The translations under genes and the position numbers were made by a program. Positions 7,616 to 14,013 of a stretch of DNA of 14,147 nucleotides are shown in pieces. The stretch's first letter is position 1, and each line of letters starts with the position of its first letter. Origin of the DNA: Bacillota bacterium. GTDB taxonomy: Bacteria; Bacillota; Clostridia; Christensenellales; Aristaeellaceae. The notes beneath the pieces are model-generated. The model ran no database searches. It had not been told where the DNA came from and saw only the letters and a list, made by a program, of their open reading frames with translations. Location: contig JAEWWY010000447.1 in NCBI GenBank assembly GCA_023458835.1, forward strand, positions 1 through 14,147, in the 5' to 3' direction.

Positions 7616-7991
7616 GCTTCTTCCTTTTGCGGATAGCCTTGGCAATGTAGTGCAGGACCGTATAGGCGGCCCCGAAGGCAAGCACGCCCCACATGCCCAT
7701 GGCAATGTCCGACAGCTCCATGTTGCCCGTATGGGTCACAGCCTGACCGATCTCAATGGCAAAGGCCAGCGTGCCCATCACGGTCAGGGTATACACCCAG
7801 GCGACAGCGTTGGGACGCAGCTTCGCAAACAGCCAACGCACCGCAAGAAAAAGCAGAAAGCCGGCAATGCCCATCACCAGAAAGTGAAGCTGCTTGTCGC
7901 TTAAATACAGCTCAAAGCTGTCGTTGACATGCAGCAGAAAATCATGAATCTTCGCCACCATATCCACCGTAAAATATAGAAAATCCTTCAT
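7590..7991 (-). CDS. small VanZ-like membrane protein
   Basis: This 133-residue protein has hydrophobic segments near residues 36-56, 64-82 and 95-117, followed by a strongly basic tail (RKRKKPK at about 121-127). The spacing of D32-K33-x-x-H36, then E80-x-x-Q83, then D95 followed by a glycine-rich helix resembles the VanZ-like domain, though the usual Asn after the last Asp is not obvious. VanZ relatives are linked to teicoplanin resistance in some settings, but most are of unknown function. Nothing nearby suggests a glycopeptide-resistance cluster, so I assign no function. The ATG at 7991 has AAAGGA 9 nt upstream. Its 3' end overlaps the radical SAM gene by 26 bp in the opposite direction. 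I found no clear promoter or terminator. Confidence 0.75.
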   Translation of the reverse strand: MKDFLYFTVDMVAKIHDFLLHVNDSFELYLSDKQLHFLVMGIAGFLLFLAVRWLFAKLRPNAVAWVYTLTVMGTLAFAIEIGQAVTHTGNMELSDIAMGMWGVLAFGAAYTVLHYIAKAIRKRKKPKGNGQGA

Positions 7992-8097
7992 GGCCTTATC
8001 CTTTCCCGCCTTGTTCCCATCGATTCAACGATCAAAGGCCGGTAATCCCTGCCAATGGAAACACGGCAAATTACCCGTTTCCTTTTCCGTTTTTCCA

Positions 8098-8106
8098 TGG
8101 TATAAT
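8098..8106 (+). promoter_or_regulatory. extended -10 promoter for rubredoxin
   Basis: TGG followed by a perfect TATAAT (8101-8106) makes an extended -10 element. No good -35 box lies 16-18 nt upstream, where the sequence is pyrimidine-rich. The expected start near 8113 leaves a leader of about 45 nt that contains the GGAGGT ribosome binding site. Confidence 0.7.
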
Positions 8107-8158
8107 CAGGAAGAAGAGGGGGATGACCCCTATAACCTAAAAACGGAGGTACAAGCGC

Positions 8159-8317
8159 ATGGATATTTATGTTTGCACCGTTTGCGGCTACGTCTACGAT
8201 CCCGCTGTGGGTGATCCCGACAATGGCCTGGAGCCCGGCGTCCCGTTTGAAGATCTGCCCGAAACCTTTGAATGCCCCGTGTGCGGCGTGGGCAAGGATA
8301 TGTTCGAAAAACAGTAA
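8159..8317 (+). CDS. rubredoxin
   Basis: This is a small cytosolic electron carrier with one iron bound by four cysteines. The 52-residue protein is full length for a rubredoxin. It has the two paired motifs: CTVCG (C6, C9) and CPVCG (C39, C42). The aromatic/acidic core YVYDPAVGDPDNG and the segment FEDLPETFECPVC are typical of the family. GGAGGT lies about 9 nt before the ATG. It is a single gene with its own promoter and terminator. In anaerobes rubredoxin commonly feeds electrons to enzymes that remove oxygen, superoxide or peroxide, but no partner is adjacent here. It is among the most certain calls in the window. Confidence 0.97.
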   Translation: MDIYVCTVCGYVYDPAVGDPDNGLEPGVPFEDLPETFECPVCGVGKDMFEKQ

Positions 8318-8338
8318 CCTTCGGCCAAATGCCGCAAT

Positions 8339-8390
8339 AAAGCCCGGGAGACACTTTCCGCTGGAAAATGCCTCCCGGGCTTTTTATTTT
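8339..8390 (+). terminator. strong rho-independent terminator after rubredoxin
   Basis: A perfect 12-bp stem (8339-8350 with 8372-8383, AAAGCCCGGGAG) has an inner 5-bp stem (8355-8359 with 8363-8367) inside its loop. On the plus strand it is followed by TTTTTATTTTTTT. The same hairpin ends right at the stop codon of the convergent glycosylase gene (8384-8386), so it may also stop minus-strand transcripts, where the following U tract is short. Confidence 0.92.
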
Positions 8391-8917
8391 TTTACCGACT
8401 TGTCCACAAACCGCCAGGGAATCTCCTTCCAGGGCGGGGCGGCGTAATCGATGCCCACCCTGGGCAGTGTTTTGATATCCGGGCGGAGGCCGTCGTCCTC
8501 CAGCCACATTTCTTCCCCGTGAATCATGTCCAGGCCGTTTTGGCGCTTGGTGACACAAAAGGCCTTGGTCCATTTGGCCGGGCCGTCAAGGGGCGGGTGC
8601 AGCGCCCGCACCAGCGCCGCCTGGGGCACATCCTTTTCCCCTGTCACCACATTGAACAGCCAGTGCAGCCCGTAGATCAGGTACACATAGCTGATGCCGC
8701 CCGCCTCAAAAAGCGGCGCGCATCGCTCCGTTTTGCCGTGACGGGCGTGGCAGGCCATGTCTTCCGCTCCCCGGTAGGCTTCCGCCTCCAGGATGCGCCC
8801 GCGAAGCACCGCGCCGTCGTCCGTGCGCCTTACAATCAGCTTGCCTACCAATTGAGGCGCCACCTGCAGCACGTCCTGGCGGTAAAAATCTTCCCCCAAG
8901 CGCCGGCTGCCCATCAT
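8384..8917 (-). CDS. mpg: 3-methyladenine DNA glycosylase (AAG/MPG family)
   Basis: This base-excision repair enzyme removes alkylated and deaminated purines from DNA. The 177 residues are somewhat short for the family (about 190-200) but appear complete. The active-site segment is ILEAEAYRGAEDMACH: E46, Y48 and H57 line up by spacing with the catalytic glutamate and the base-stacking tyrosine and histidine of the human enzyme. YVYLIYGLHWLFNVV (77-91) and DGPAKWTKAF follow in family order. The frame opens further upstream, but the pair of ATGs at 8917 and 8914 overlaps the TGA of the DUF1667 gene (ATGA), with GGTGGA just before them, so the start is here and translation is probably coupled. 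It is the last gene of the flavoprotein operon, an unusual place for a repair gene. Confidence 0.92.
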   Translation of the reverse strand: MMGSRRLGEDFYRQDVLQVAPQLVGKLIVRRTDDGAVLRGRILEAEAYRGAEDMACHARHGKTERCAPLFEAGGISYVYLIYGLHWLFNVVTGEKDVPQAALVRALHPPLDGPAKWTKAFCVTKRQNGLDMIHGEEMWLEDDGLRPDIKTLPRVGIDYAAPPWKEIPWRFVDKSVKK

Positions 8918-9267
8918 TCCACCGTTTTGGTGGCGACCACGGGAACGCCGCTTGAGCATACGTTTTCCAGTACGACCTGCCCCATATGGATGGGGGGATC
9001 AAGCTTCAGCGCATGGATCTCCCGCATGCACCGGTCAATATCCTTTTTCGGGATAGGCGTCTTCGTCTTCACGCTCAGCGGCATGCGGCTGCCGTTTACA
9101 GGCACGACCGCGGTGATCATCCGCTGGGGGTCGACGCTCTCCTGCCTGCCATATACCTCGCCCCGCTTGCAGCTATTGCCGGTGATGGAAACCATTTTGC
9201 CATCCTCGATGGTAACCTCCATCCGGCAGCCCACGGGGCAACTGATGCACGTAATCATCTGCTTCAT
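8914..9267 (-). CDS. DUF1667 cysteine-rich protein of the flavoprotein triad
   Basis: This is a 117-residue protein of the DUF1667 family. The N-terminus has CISCPVGC (C7, C10, C14) followed by C33 in GNSCKRGEVYG, a four-cysteine pattern that suggests an iron-sulfur or metal site. The remainder is a small domain rich in V, I and P that ends in VVATKTVE. Members are usually found beside GlpA/GlpO-like and pyridine-nucleotide-type FAD oxidoreductases, exactly as here, and are thought to act in the same electron-transfer complex. That role is an inference. The ATG at 9267 was chosen because GGGAG lies 8 nt upstream. A start at 9282 would have no ribosome binding site and would put this one inside the gene. 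It is 16 bp after the FAD oxidoreductase and overlaps the glycosylase start by 4 bp. Confidence 0.9.
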   Translation of the reverse strand: MKQMITCISCPVGCRMEVTIEDGKMVSITGNSCKRGEVYGRQESVDPQRMITAVVPVNGSRMPLSVKTKTPIPKKDIDRCMREIHALKLDPPIHMGQVVLENVCSSGVPVVATKTVE

Positions 9268-9283
9268 AATACATACTCCCATC

Positions 9284-10570
9284 TTACGGCACGATTTCCA
9301 CCATGATATCCTTTGGCGGCAGGGCCCTTATCGCCTTCTCCGAAAGGGTGACAACGGCCATTTCGCCGGGCGTCAGGATGCGGCTCTTCTTGCGCAGCAC
9401 CTCCTGATCCCCCGAGCGCACCACCACCGTTGCGTTTTCAAACACCCTGGCAGGCCGGAACATAATATCCACCGGCGGCGCGGCTTCCCCCTCCCCGGGC
9501 AGATGCAGCCTTTGGGGAACGGCGCCCCGGACGCCCGCGCCGTCCAGCACGTTCACCACAGGGGTTGACGGCTTCTTCCCCCTGACATAGTCAGCCGCGG
9601 CCTTTCCGGCCCGCAGGCTTTCGGCGCTTACGTGGTCCACCAGGTCATGCACGTGCAGCACGTTCCCGCAGGCGAAAATCCCCGGCACGCTTGTTTGCAG
9701 CGTATCGTCCACCACCGCGCCCGAGGTCACGGGAGACAGCTTCACATTCGCGCCCTCGCTCAGCTCGTTTTCAGGAATCAGGCCCACCGACAAAAGCAGC
9801 GTGTCACAGTCGAAGTCCTTCTCCGTACCGGGAATAGGGTTGCGGTTTTCATCGACCTTCGCCACGGTAACGCCTGTCAGCCTGTCCCGGCCCCGTATAT
9901 CCACCACAGTATGGCTGAGCATCAGGGGGATGTCGAAATCCTGCAGGCATTGCACGATGTTGCGGTTCAGGCCGCTGGAGAAGGGCATGATCTCCACGCA
10001 GGCCAGTACCTTGGCTCCCTGCAGCGTCATGCGCCTGGCCATGATAAGGCCGATATCCCCTGAGCCCAGGATCAGCACGCGCTTTCCCGGCATATAGCCT
10101 TCCAGGTTCACGAATTTTTGGGCGGTGCCCGCCGAAAAGATGCCCGCGCACCGGGTGCCCGGCGTGGCCAGCGCACCTCTTGGCCGCTCCCTGCAGCCCA
10201 TGGCCAGCACGACAGACCCGGCTTTATACACCTGCAAGCCGTGCTCCCGGCTGATGGCGGTAACAGTACGGTCCTCCTCCACAGACAGTACGGTGGTGCC
10301 GCACTGTACGGGAATACCAAGCTCCAGGGCCTTGTCGATGTCCCGCTGGGCATATTCCGGGCCGGTCAATTCCTCCTTGAAACGGTGCAGGCCAAACCCG
10401 TTGTGGATGCACTGGCGCAGAATTCCGCCGGGATGCTCCTCCCGCTCCAGCACCAGCAAGCTGTCTATCCCGTTTTCCCGGGCGGCGATGGCGGCAGCCA
10501 GCCCCGCGGGGCCGGCGCCGACGACAAGCACATCCACCTGTATGATATGATTCCCCATTTGCTCAGTCAT
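9284..10570 (-). CDS. NAD(P)/FAD-dependent oxidoreductase of the GlpO-like/DUF1667 triad
   Basis: This is a 428-residue flavoprotein of the pyridine-nucleotide disulfide oxidoreductase fold. The N-terminal FAD-binding motif is VVGAGPAG (16-23) and the second dinucleotide motif is ILGSGDIG (167-174), placed for NAD(P)H. Other family marks are GGILRQCIHNGFGLHRF (48-64), AMGCRERPRG (124-132) and, near the C-terminus, FACGNVLHVHDLVDHVS, where the usual GD of the FAD-binding end is GN. It probably passes electrons between the GlpO-like flavoprotein and NAD(P) or another carrier. That role is inferred from the triad. The ATG at 10570 has GGGAG 6 nt upstream and overlaps the end of the upstream gene by 8 bp, consistent with coupled translation. 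Confidence 0.92.
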   Translation of the reverse strand: MTEQMGNHIIQVDVLVVGAGPAGLAAAIAARENGIDSLLVLEREEHPGGILRQCIHNGFGLHRFKEELTGPEYAQRDIDKALELGIPVQCGTTVLSVEEDRTVTAISREHGLQVYKAGSVVLAMGCRERPRGALATPGTRCAGIFSAGTAQKFVNLEGYMPGKRVLILGSGDIGLIMARRMTLQGAKVLACVEIMPFSSGLNRNIVQCLQDFDIPLMLSHTVVDIRGRDRLTGVTVAKVDENRNPIPGTEKDFDCDTLLLSVGLIPENELSEGANVKLSPVTSGAVVDDTLQTSVPGIFACGNVLHVHDLVDHVSAESLRAGKAAADYVRGKKPSTPVVNVLDGAGVRGAVPQRLHLPGEGEAAPPVDIMFRPARVFENATVVVRSGDQEVLRKKSRILTPGEMAVVTLSEKAIRALPPKDIMVEIVP

Positions 10571-12023
10571 ATAAGTCTCCCTCCAGCGCAGCCTCGGCAA
10601 TGGTTCCCACCAGCAGGCGGCTTTCGCCGCCGCACTTGGTAACCTGCGTGTAAGGGATGCCCAGCTCCTCCGAAAGGATCGCCAGCACCCTGGGGCTGCA
10701 GAAGCCTCCCTGGCAGCGGCCCATGCCGGCCCTGGTGCGGCGCTTCACCCCATCGATGGTGCGCGCTCCCACAGGGCGGCGGATGGCCTCCCGTATCTCC
10801 GCCTCGGTCACCTGTTCGCACCGGCAGACCAGACTGCCGTTTTCGGGGTTTTCCCGCACCGCCTGCGCACGCTCCTGAAGGTCCATGGCATGAAAGGATT
10901 TGGGCCTTGGGATGGCGGGCAGATAGGCCTCCTTTTCCGCCAGTCCAAGCGCCGAAGCCACCTGGCCGCCCAGCATTTTTCCGATGGCGGGCGCGGCGGA
11001 AAGGCCCGGGCTTTCAATACCCAGCGCCTCAAAGGCCATGGGCGCGCCTTCCACGGGTCCGATCACAAAATCCCCGTTTGTCTCATGGGCGCGGATGCCG
11101 GAAAAGGTGGTGATGGTCCCCCTGGGCGAGGCATTCTTCCAGGTGAGCTGCGCCTTTTCCAGCACGGCTTTCAGCCCCATGGCGGTGGTGGCGGTATCCG
11201 CGTCGTCGTCGATGTCCTCGGCGGAAGGCCCCAACAGCAGGTTTCCATGCACCGTGGGGCTGACCAGTATGCCCTTGCCCATCTTGGTCGGGCATTGGAA
11301 CATGGTGCGGGAAAAAGGCAGGTGTGCCATCCTGTCCATCAGGTAATACTCGCCCCGACGGGGGACGATGGTGTATTTCCTGTCAGAGATCATGTTGTGC
11401 AGCTTGGCGGAATGGGTCCCGGCGCAGTTGATGACGGCGCGGGCGGTAAATTCCCCCCGGCTGGTCAGCACATGCCAAATATCGCCCTCCCGGAAGATTT
11501 CCCGCACTTCCGTTTCCATATAAAATGAAGCGCCGTTCCGCGCCGCGTGGTCAGCCAGCGCAAAGCTCAGTTCATAGGGACTGGTCAGACCGCTGGTCCC
11601 CGCCAGCAGCGCTCCCGTCACTTCGGGGTTCGTACCCGGCTCCAGCGCCAGCACTTCCTGCGCGGACAGGAGCGCAAGGCCCGGAACGCCGTTTTGGATC
11701 CCCTGATCATACAGCTCCTTCAGGGTGTGCAGATCCTCCTGCGTGAATCCCAGCACCAGCGCGCCGGGCTGACTGTAGGGAGCGCCCAGGCTTTTGCATA
11801 AGTCCGGATACATTTTTGCGCCTTCCACATTCAGCCGGGCCTTGAGCGTTCCCGGCTTGGCATCGAATCCCGCATGCACGATGCCGCTGTTGGCCTTGCT
11901 GGCGCCTTCCGCCACGTCGGCCATCCGCTCCAGGACAGCCAGGCTTCCATGATAGCGTGACAACTCGCGCGCAACCGCGCATCCCACCACGCCGGCGCCG
12001 ATGATCAAAACATCCAAGTGCAA
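10563..12023 (-). CDS. FAD-dependent oxidoreductase, GlpA/GlpO-like, with C-terminal 2Fe-2S motif; TTG start
   Basis: This is a predicted flavoprotein of the DAO/glycerol-3-phosphate dehydrogenase family (486 residues). It probably oxidises glycerol 3-phosphate to dihydroxyacetone phosphate, but other 2-hydroxy substrates are possible. FAD binds at LIIGAGVVGCAVAREL (6-21), followed by ASKANSGIVHAGFD (41-54), the segment typical of GlpA/GlpO and LhgO relatives. The C-terminus carries a BFD-like 2Fe-2S pattern: C400-x-C402, then C437-x4-C442. No ATG lies near the fold start. TTG at 12023 has GGGGC 7 nt upstream and lies about 58 nt downstream of the putative transcript start, whereas the upstream in-frame ATG at 12143 lies before the -10 box. 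It is the first gene of a four-gene operon. No glycerol kinase or facilitator is in the window, so the substrate stays open. Confidence 0.88.
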   Translation of the reverse strand: MHLDVLIIGAGVVGCAVARELSRYHGSLAVLERMADVAEGASKANSGIVHAGFDAKPGTLKARLNVEGAKMYPDLCKSLGAPYSQPGALVLGFTQEDLHTLKELYDQGIQNGVPGLALLSAQEVLALEPGTNPEVTGALLAGTSGLTSPYELSFALADHAARNGASFYMETEVREIFREGDIWHVLTSRGEFTARAVINCAGTHSAKLHNMISDRKYTIVPRRGEYYLMDRMAHLPFSRTMFQCPTKMGKGILVSPTVHGNLLLGPSAEDIDDDADTATTAMGLKAVLEKAQLTWKNASPRGTITTFSGIRAHETNGDFVIGPVEGAPMAFEALGIESPGLSAAPAIGKMLGGQVASALGLAEKEAYLPAIPRPKSFHAMDLQERAQAVRENPENGSLVCRCEQVTEAEIREAIRRPVGARTIDGVKRRTRAGMGRCQGGFCSPRVLAILSEELGIPYTQVTKCGGESRLLVGTIAEAALEGDLYD

Positions 12024-12030
12024 TAAAATC

Positions 12031-12035
12031 GCCCC
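12031..12035 (-). promoter_or_regulatory. weak ribosome binding site for the GlpO-like TTG start
   Basis: GGGGC on the minus strand lies 7 nt before TTG at 12023. It is weak but is the only candidate near the beginning of the FAD-binding fold. Confidence 0.45.
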
Positions 12036-12087
12036 AATTCTTCTGCAATCAGTCTCCAAAAACAGCAGAATAAATACCTGCGCTTTT

Positions 12088-12096
12088 ATTGTAACA
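12088..12096 (-). promoter_or_regulatory. extended -10 promoter for the flavoprotein operon
   Basis: On the minus strand, TGT precedes TACAAT (12088-12093), an extended -10 element. No good -35 box lies 16-18 nt upstream. This suggests either a naturally -35-poor promoter or one that needs an activator. The leader to TTG at 12023 would be about 58 nt. Confidence 0.5.
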
Positions 12097-12315
12097 CAGC
12101 CGCATCCTTCACACCATGGGTATTTCGCCAAAAACGCGCACAAACGTGCATAAAAAAATGATGGTTTGCGCAGGTTTATGGAAAATACCGATCATTTTCA
12201 GTATTTTGTGCAATTTGCCCATAACAGACCATCTCTTTTGTACGCTATGATGGCTTGCATCTTCGCTTATTGGATGCTTTGAAACAATTACCTGTATGGT
12301 TTGATCAGGAAATGG
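12097..12315. other. AT-richer intergenic region between two divergent genes
   Basis: The gene-free stretch from 12024 to 12395 is about 370 bp, and its middle is visibly richer in A and T than the flanks. It holds the promoters listed separately plus two small inverted repeats: GCAC-4 nt-GTGC at 12138-12149, and AAAATAC-12 nt-GTATTTT at 12182-12207. Either could be a regulator site for the divergent genes. I see no recognisable riboswitch, catabolite-response element or convincing small gene here. Confidence 0.4.
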
Positions 12316-12344
12316 ATGACAAGGAAGGATTTTGAATATACAAT
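12316..12344 (+). promoter_or_regulatory. sigma-A-type promoter for the exported protein
   Basis: ATGACA (12316-12321, five of six matches to the -35 consensus), a 17-nt spacer and TACAAT (12339-12344, five of six) are in order. The expected start near 12351 leaves a leader of about 45 nt that ends in AAAGGAGG. Confidence 0.75.
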
Positions 12345-12395
12345 AGCATTGACTGTATTGCTTGTATGCGATATGGAGAAAGAAAGGAGGTCCCC

Positions 12396-13940
12396 ATGAA
12401 AATTCGCAAGCTGACCGCCTTGTTCCTGGCATTGGCGCTGCTGGCCGCCCCTGCGCTTTCTCTTGGAGAAAACGCGCCTTCTTCCGTTTTTGAGAAAGTG
12501 GTGGCATCCGGGCGCAGCGTAAAGACCACCGTCACCTTCGAGCCTGGCGAGCTTCTCCCCCAGGACGCCTCCCTGGCTCCCCCCATACCCGAACTGCTCA
12601 AAGCATTGCGCCTGGAAGTCATCACCCAGCAAAAAGAAGGCGTATACCTGCTTCAGTCGGAAGTTTTCCTGCAGGACAAATCTTCCCTGACCTTTACCGA
12701 AGTGGTCGAACCGTCCCAATTCCACTTCCAGAGCAACCTGTTTGGGGATAAGATGATTTCCTTCACCCTGGAGGAATACTTCCAGTTCCTCATTACCCAA
12801 CTGGAGGCGGAGGAGACTGATGAAGCCCTGATAGCCTTCTACAAAGCCTATTTTCAAATGTACGCCTCGCTCCTGAAAGGCGAAACGCCCAAGCTGCCGG
12901 AATTTGACGCGCAAAGCCTGCAGCAGGATCTGATGGCGCCCCTGAACGAGTGGTTCGTCAAGCTGGCGTCCGCTCCCGAAGTTACCACGGGCACCTTTGA
13001 AAGCGACAGGCATGACACTGCCACGCTGCAAATGGTGTATTCCCTATCCGCCGTCCAGATGGCCGATTTCCTGGACATCATCTTCGGCTGGGCCGCCAAG
13101 GACGTGAACCTGGACGCCATCCTTTCCTACATTTCCACCATCAGCCCGGATTTCGGGGATTTGAGCTCCTCCAAGGAGGATGTGCAGGCGGTGCTCCGGG
13201 AAATGCCCGGGGAATTCCTGGCGGAAGCGGCTCCCGCTTTGCCCGAGCCCTTTACCGTCACCACCTGGATGACCGGCGAAGGCGCCCTGGCGGCGCTGGA
13301 GTTCAAGGCCAGTATCTTTGGCGAGGACAAGGAAAAGGCCCAGGATACCATCCTGGCCGGCTACTACGCAAAGACCGAGGAGGATGGGGTGAATACCGAA
13401 CTCACCTTTGACGCAGCTTCCGGCGCCGACAGCTTCGCCCTCAGCTTCTCCGGCAAAGACATATCCGCCGGCGGCACCCAGTGGCAGGCGGCCGTGGATG
13501 TGAAGCAGTATGGCATGGATGCCTTCGGCATGAAGCTGGATTTTTCAAACCGGACGGAAACCGCAGGCACGGGTGTCAAGGATTCCTGGAGGCTGAATGC
13601 GCAGGTCAGCGAATTCAGCCAGGTGACGGGCATCCTCCTGGATAACACCTCCAGCACCACCCCCGCCGGCGCGGATGTCAGGAAGGAGGGCAAGCTGGAC
13701 GTGTACCTTACAGGCCAGAGCGCGCCCCTTGTCTCCATCCTGTACGAGAGTGCCACCGGTGAACCGGTAGAAATCCCCGCCATTCCCAAGGATAGCACGC
13801 GCCTGGGCAAAATGAGCGCGGAGGAATTCCAGGCCTGGGCCGAGGAGCTTTCCGCCACCATAATGGTGCAGCTTAGCCAGATCATACAGAACCTGCCGCC
13901 CTCCGTGCTCTCCTTCCTGAACGAGTCCGCCGCTTACTGA
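12396..13940 (+). CDS. hypothetical exported protein, cysteine-free
   Basis: I do not recognise the family. The 514-residue protein begins with a clear Sec signal peptide: MKIRK, then a hydrophobic run of A and L, with likely cleavage near residues 20-24. There is no lipobox cysteine, and the mature chain has no cysteine at all. The mature part is acidic and appears to mix beta-rich stretches of alternating T, V and S (for example about 380-460) with helical ones (about 110-160 and 470-510). An N-terminal and a C-terminal beta-rich half separated by a helical middle suggest a two-domain extracytoplasmic protein, possibly LolA/LppX-like, but this is only an impression. The ATG at 12396 has AAAGGAGG 5 nt upstream. 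It has its own promoter and no obvious partner gene in the window. Confidence 0.8.
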   Translation: MKIRKLTALFLALALLAAPALSLGENAPSSVFEKVVASGRSVKTTVTFEPGELLPQDASLAPPIPELLKALRLEVITQQKEGVYLLQSEVFLQDKSSLTFTEVVEPSQFHFQSNLFGDKMISFTLEEYFQFLITQLEAEETDEALIAFYKAYFQMYASLLKGETPKLPEFDAQSLQQDLMAPLNEWFVKLASAPEVTTGTFESDRHDTATLQMVYSLSAVQMADFLDIIFGWAAKDVNLDAILSYISTISPDFGDLSSSKEDVQAVLREMPGEFLAEAAPALPEPFTVTTWMTGEGALAALEFKASIFGEDKEKAQDTILAGYYAKTEEDGVNTELTFDAASGADSFALSFSGKDISAGGTQWQAAVDVKQYGMDAFGMKLDFSNRTETAGTGVKDSWRLNAQVSEFSQVTGILLDNTSSTTPAGADVRKEGKLDVYLTGQSAPLVSILYESATGEPVEIPAIPKDSTRLGKMSAEEFQAWAEELSATIMVQLSQIIQNLPPSVLSFLNESAAY

Positions 13941-13971
13941 TCACCGCCCCGCCATCCGCTTCTGTATGGCA

Positions 13972-13999
13972 AGGCCCCCTTCCAACACGAAGGGGGCCT
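13972..13999 (+). terminator. hairpin after the exported-protein gene, no U tract
   Basis: A perfect 10-bp stem (AGGCCCCCTT at 13972-13981 with 13990-13999) encloses an 8-nt loop 32 bp after the stop codon. Neither strand has a U tract after it, so it is either an atypical terminator or the first member of the palindrome cluster that follows. Confidence 0.5.
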
Positions 14000-14013
14000 C
14001 AGACCATCAACAA

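Noticed and set aside
7590..7991. VanZ-like gene as part of a glycopeptide-resistance cluster
   Set aside because: No vanHAX-like ligase, dehydrogenase or dipeptidase cluster is nearby. The M20 dipeptidase at 907-2286 is unrelated to VanX, and VanZ-like domains are common in ordinary Bacillota.
12024..12143. N-terminal extension of the GlpO-like protein to the ATG at 12143
   Set aside because: The added 40 residues precede the FAD-binding strand, match nothing typical of the family, and lie partly upstream of the likely transcript start.
12151..12243. 30-codon plus-strand frame in the intergenic region beginning ATGATGG
   Set aside because: There is no ribosome binding site, no promoter close by and no recognisable peptide. 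Short frames are expected by chance here.
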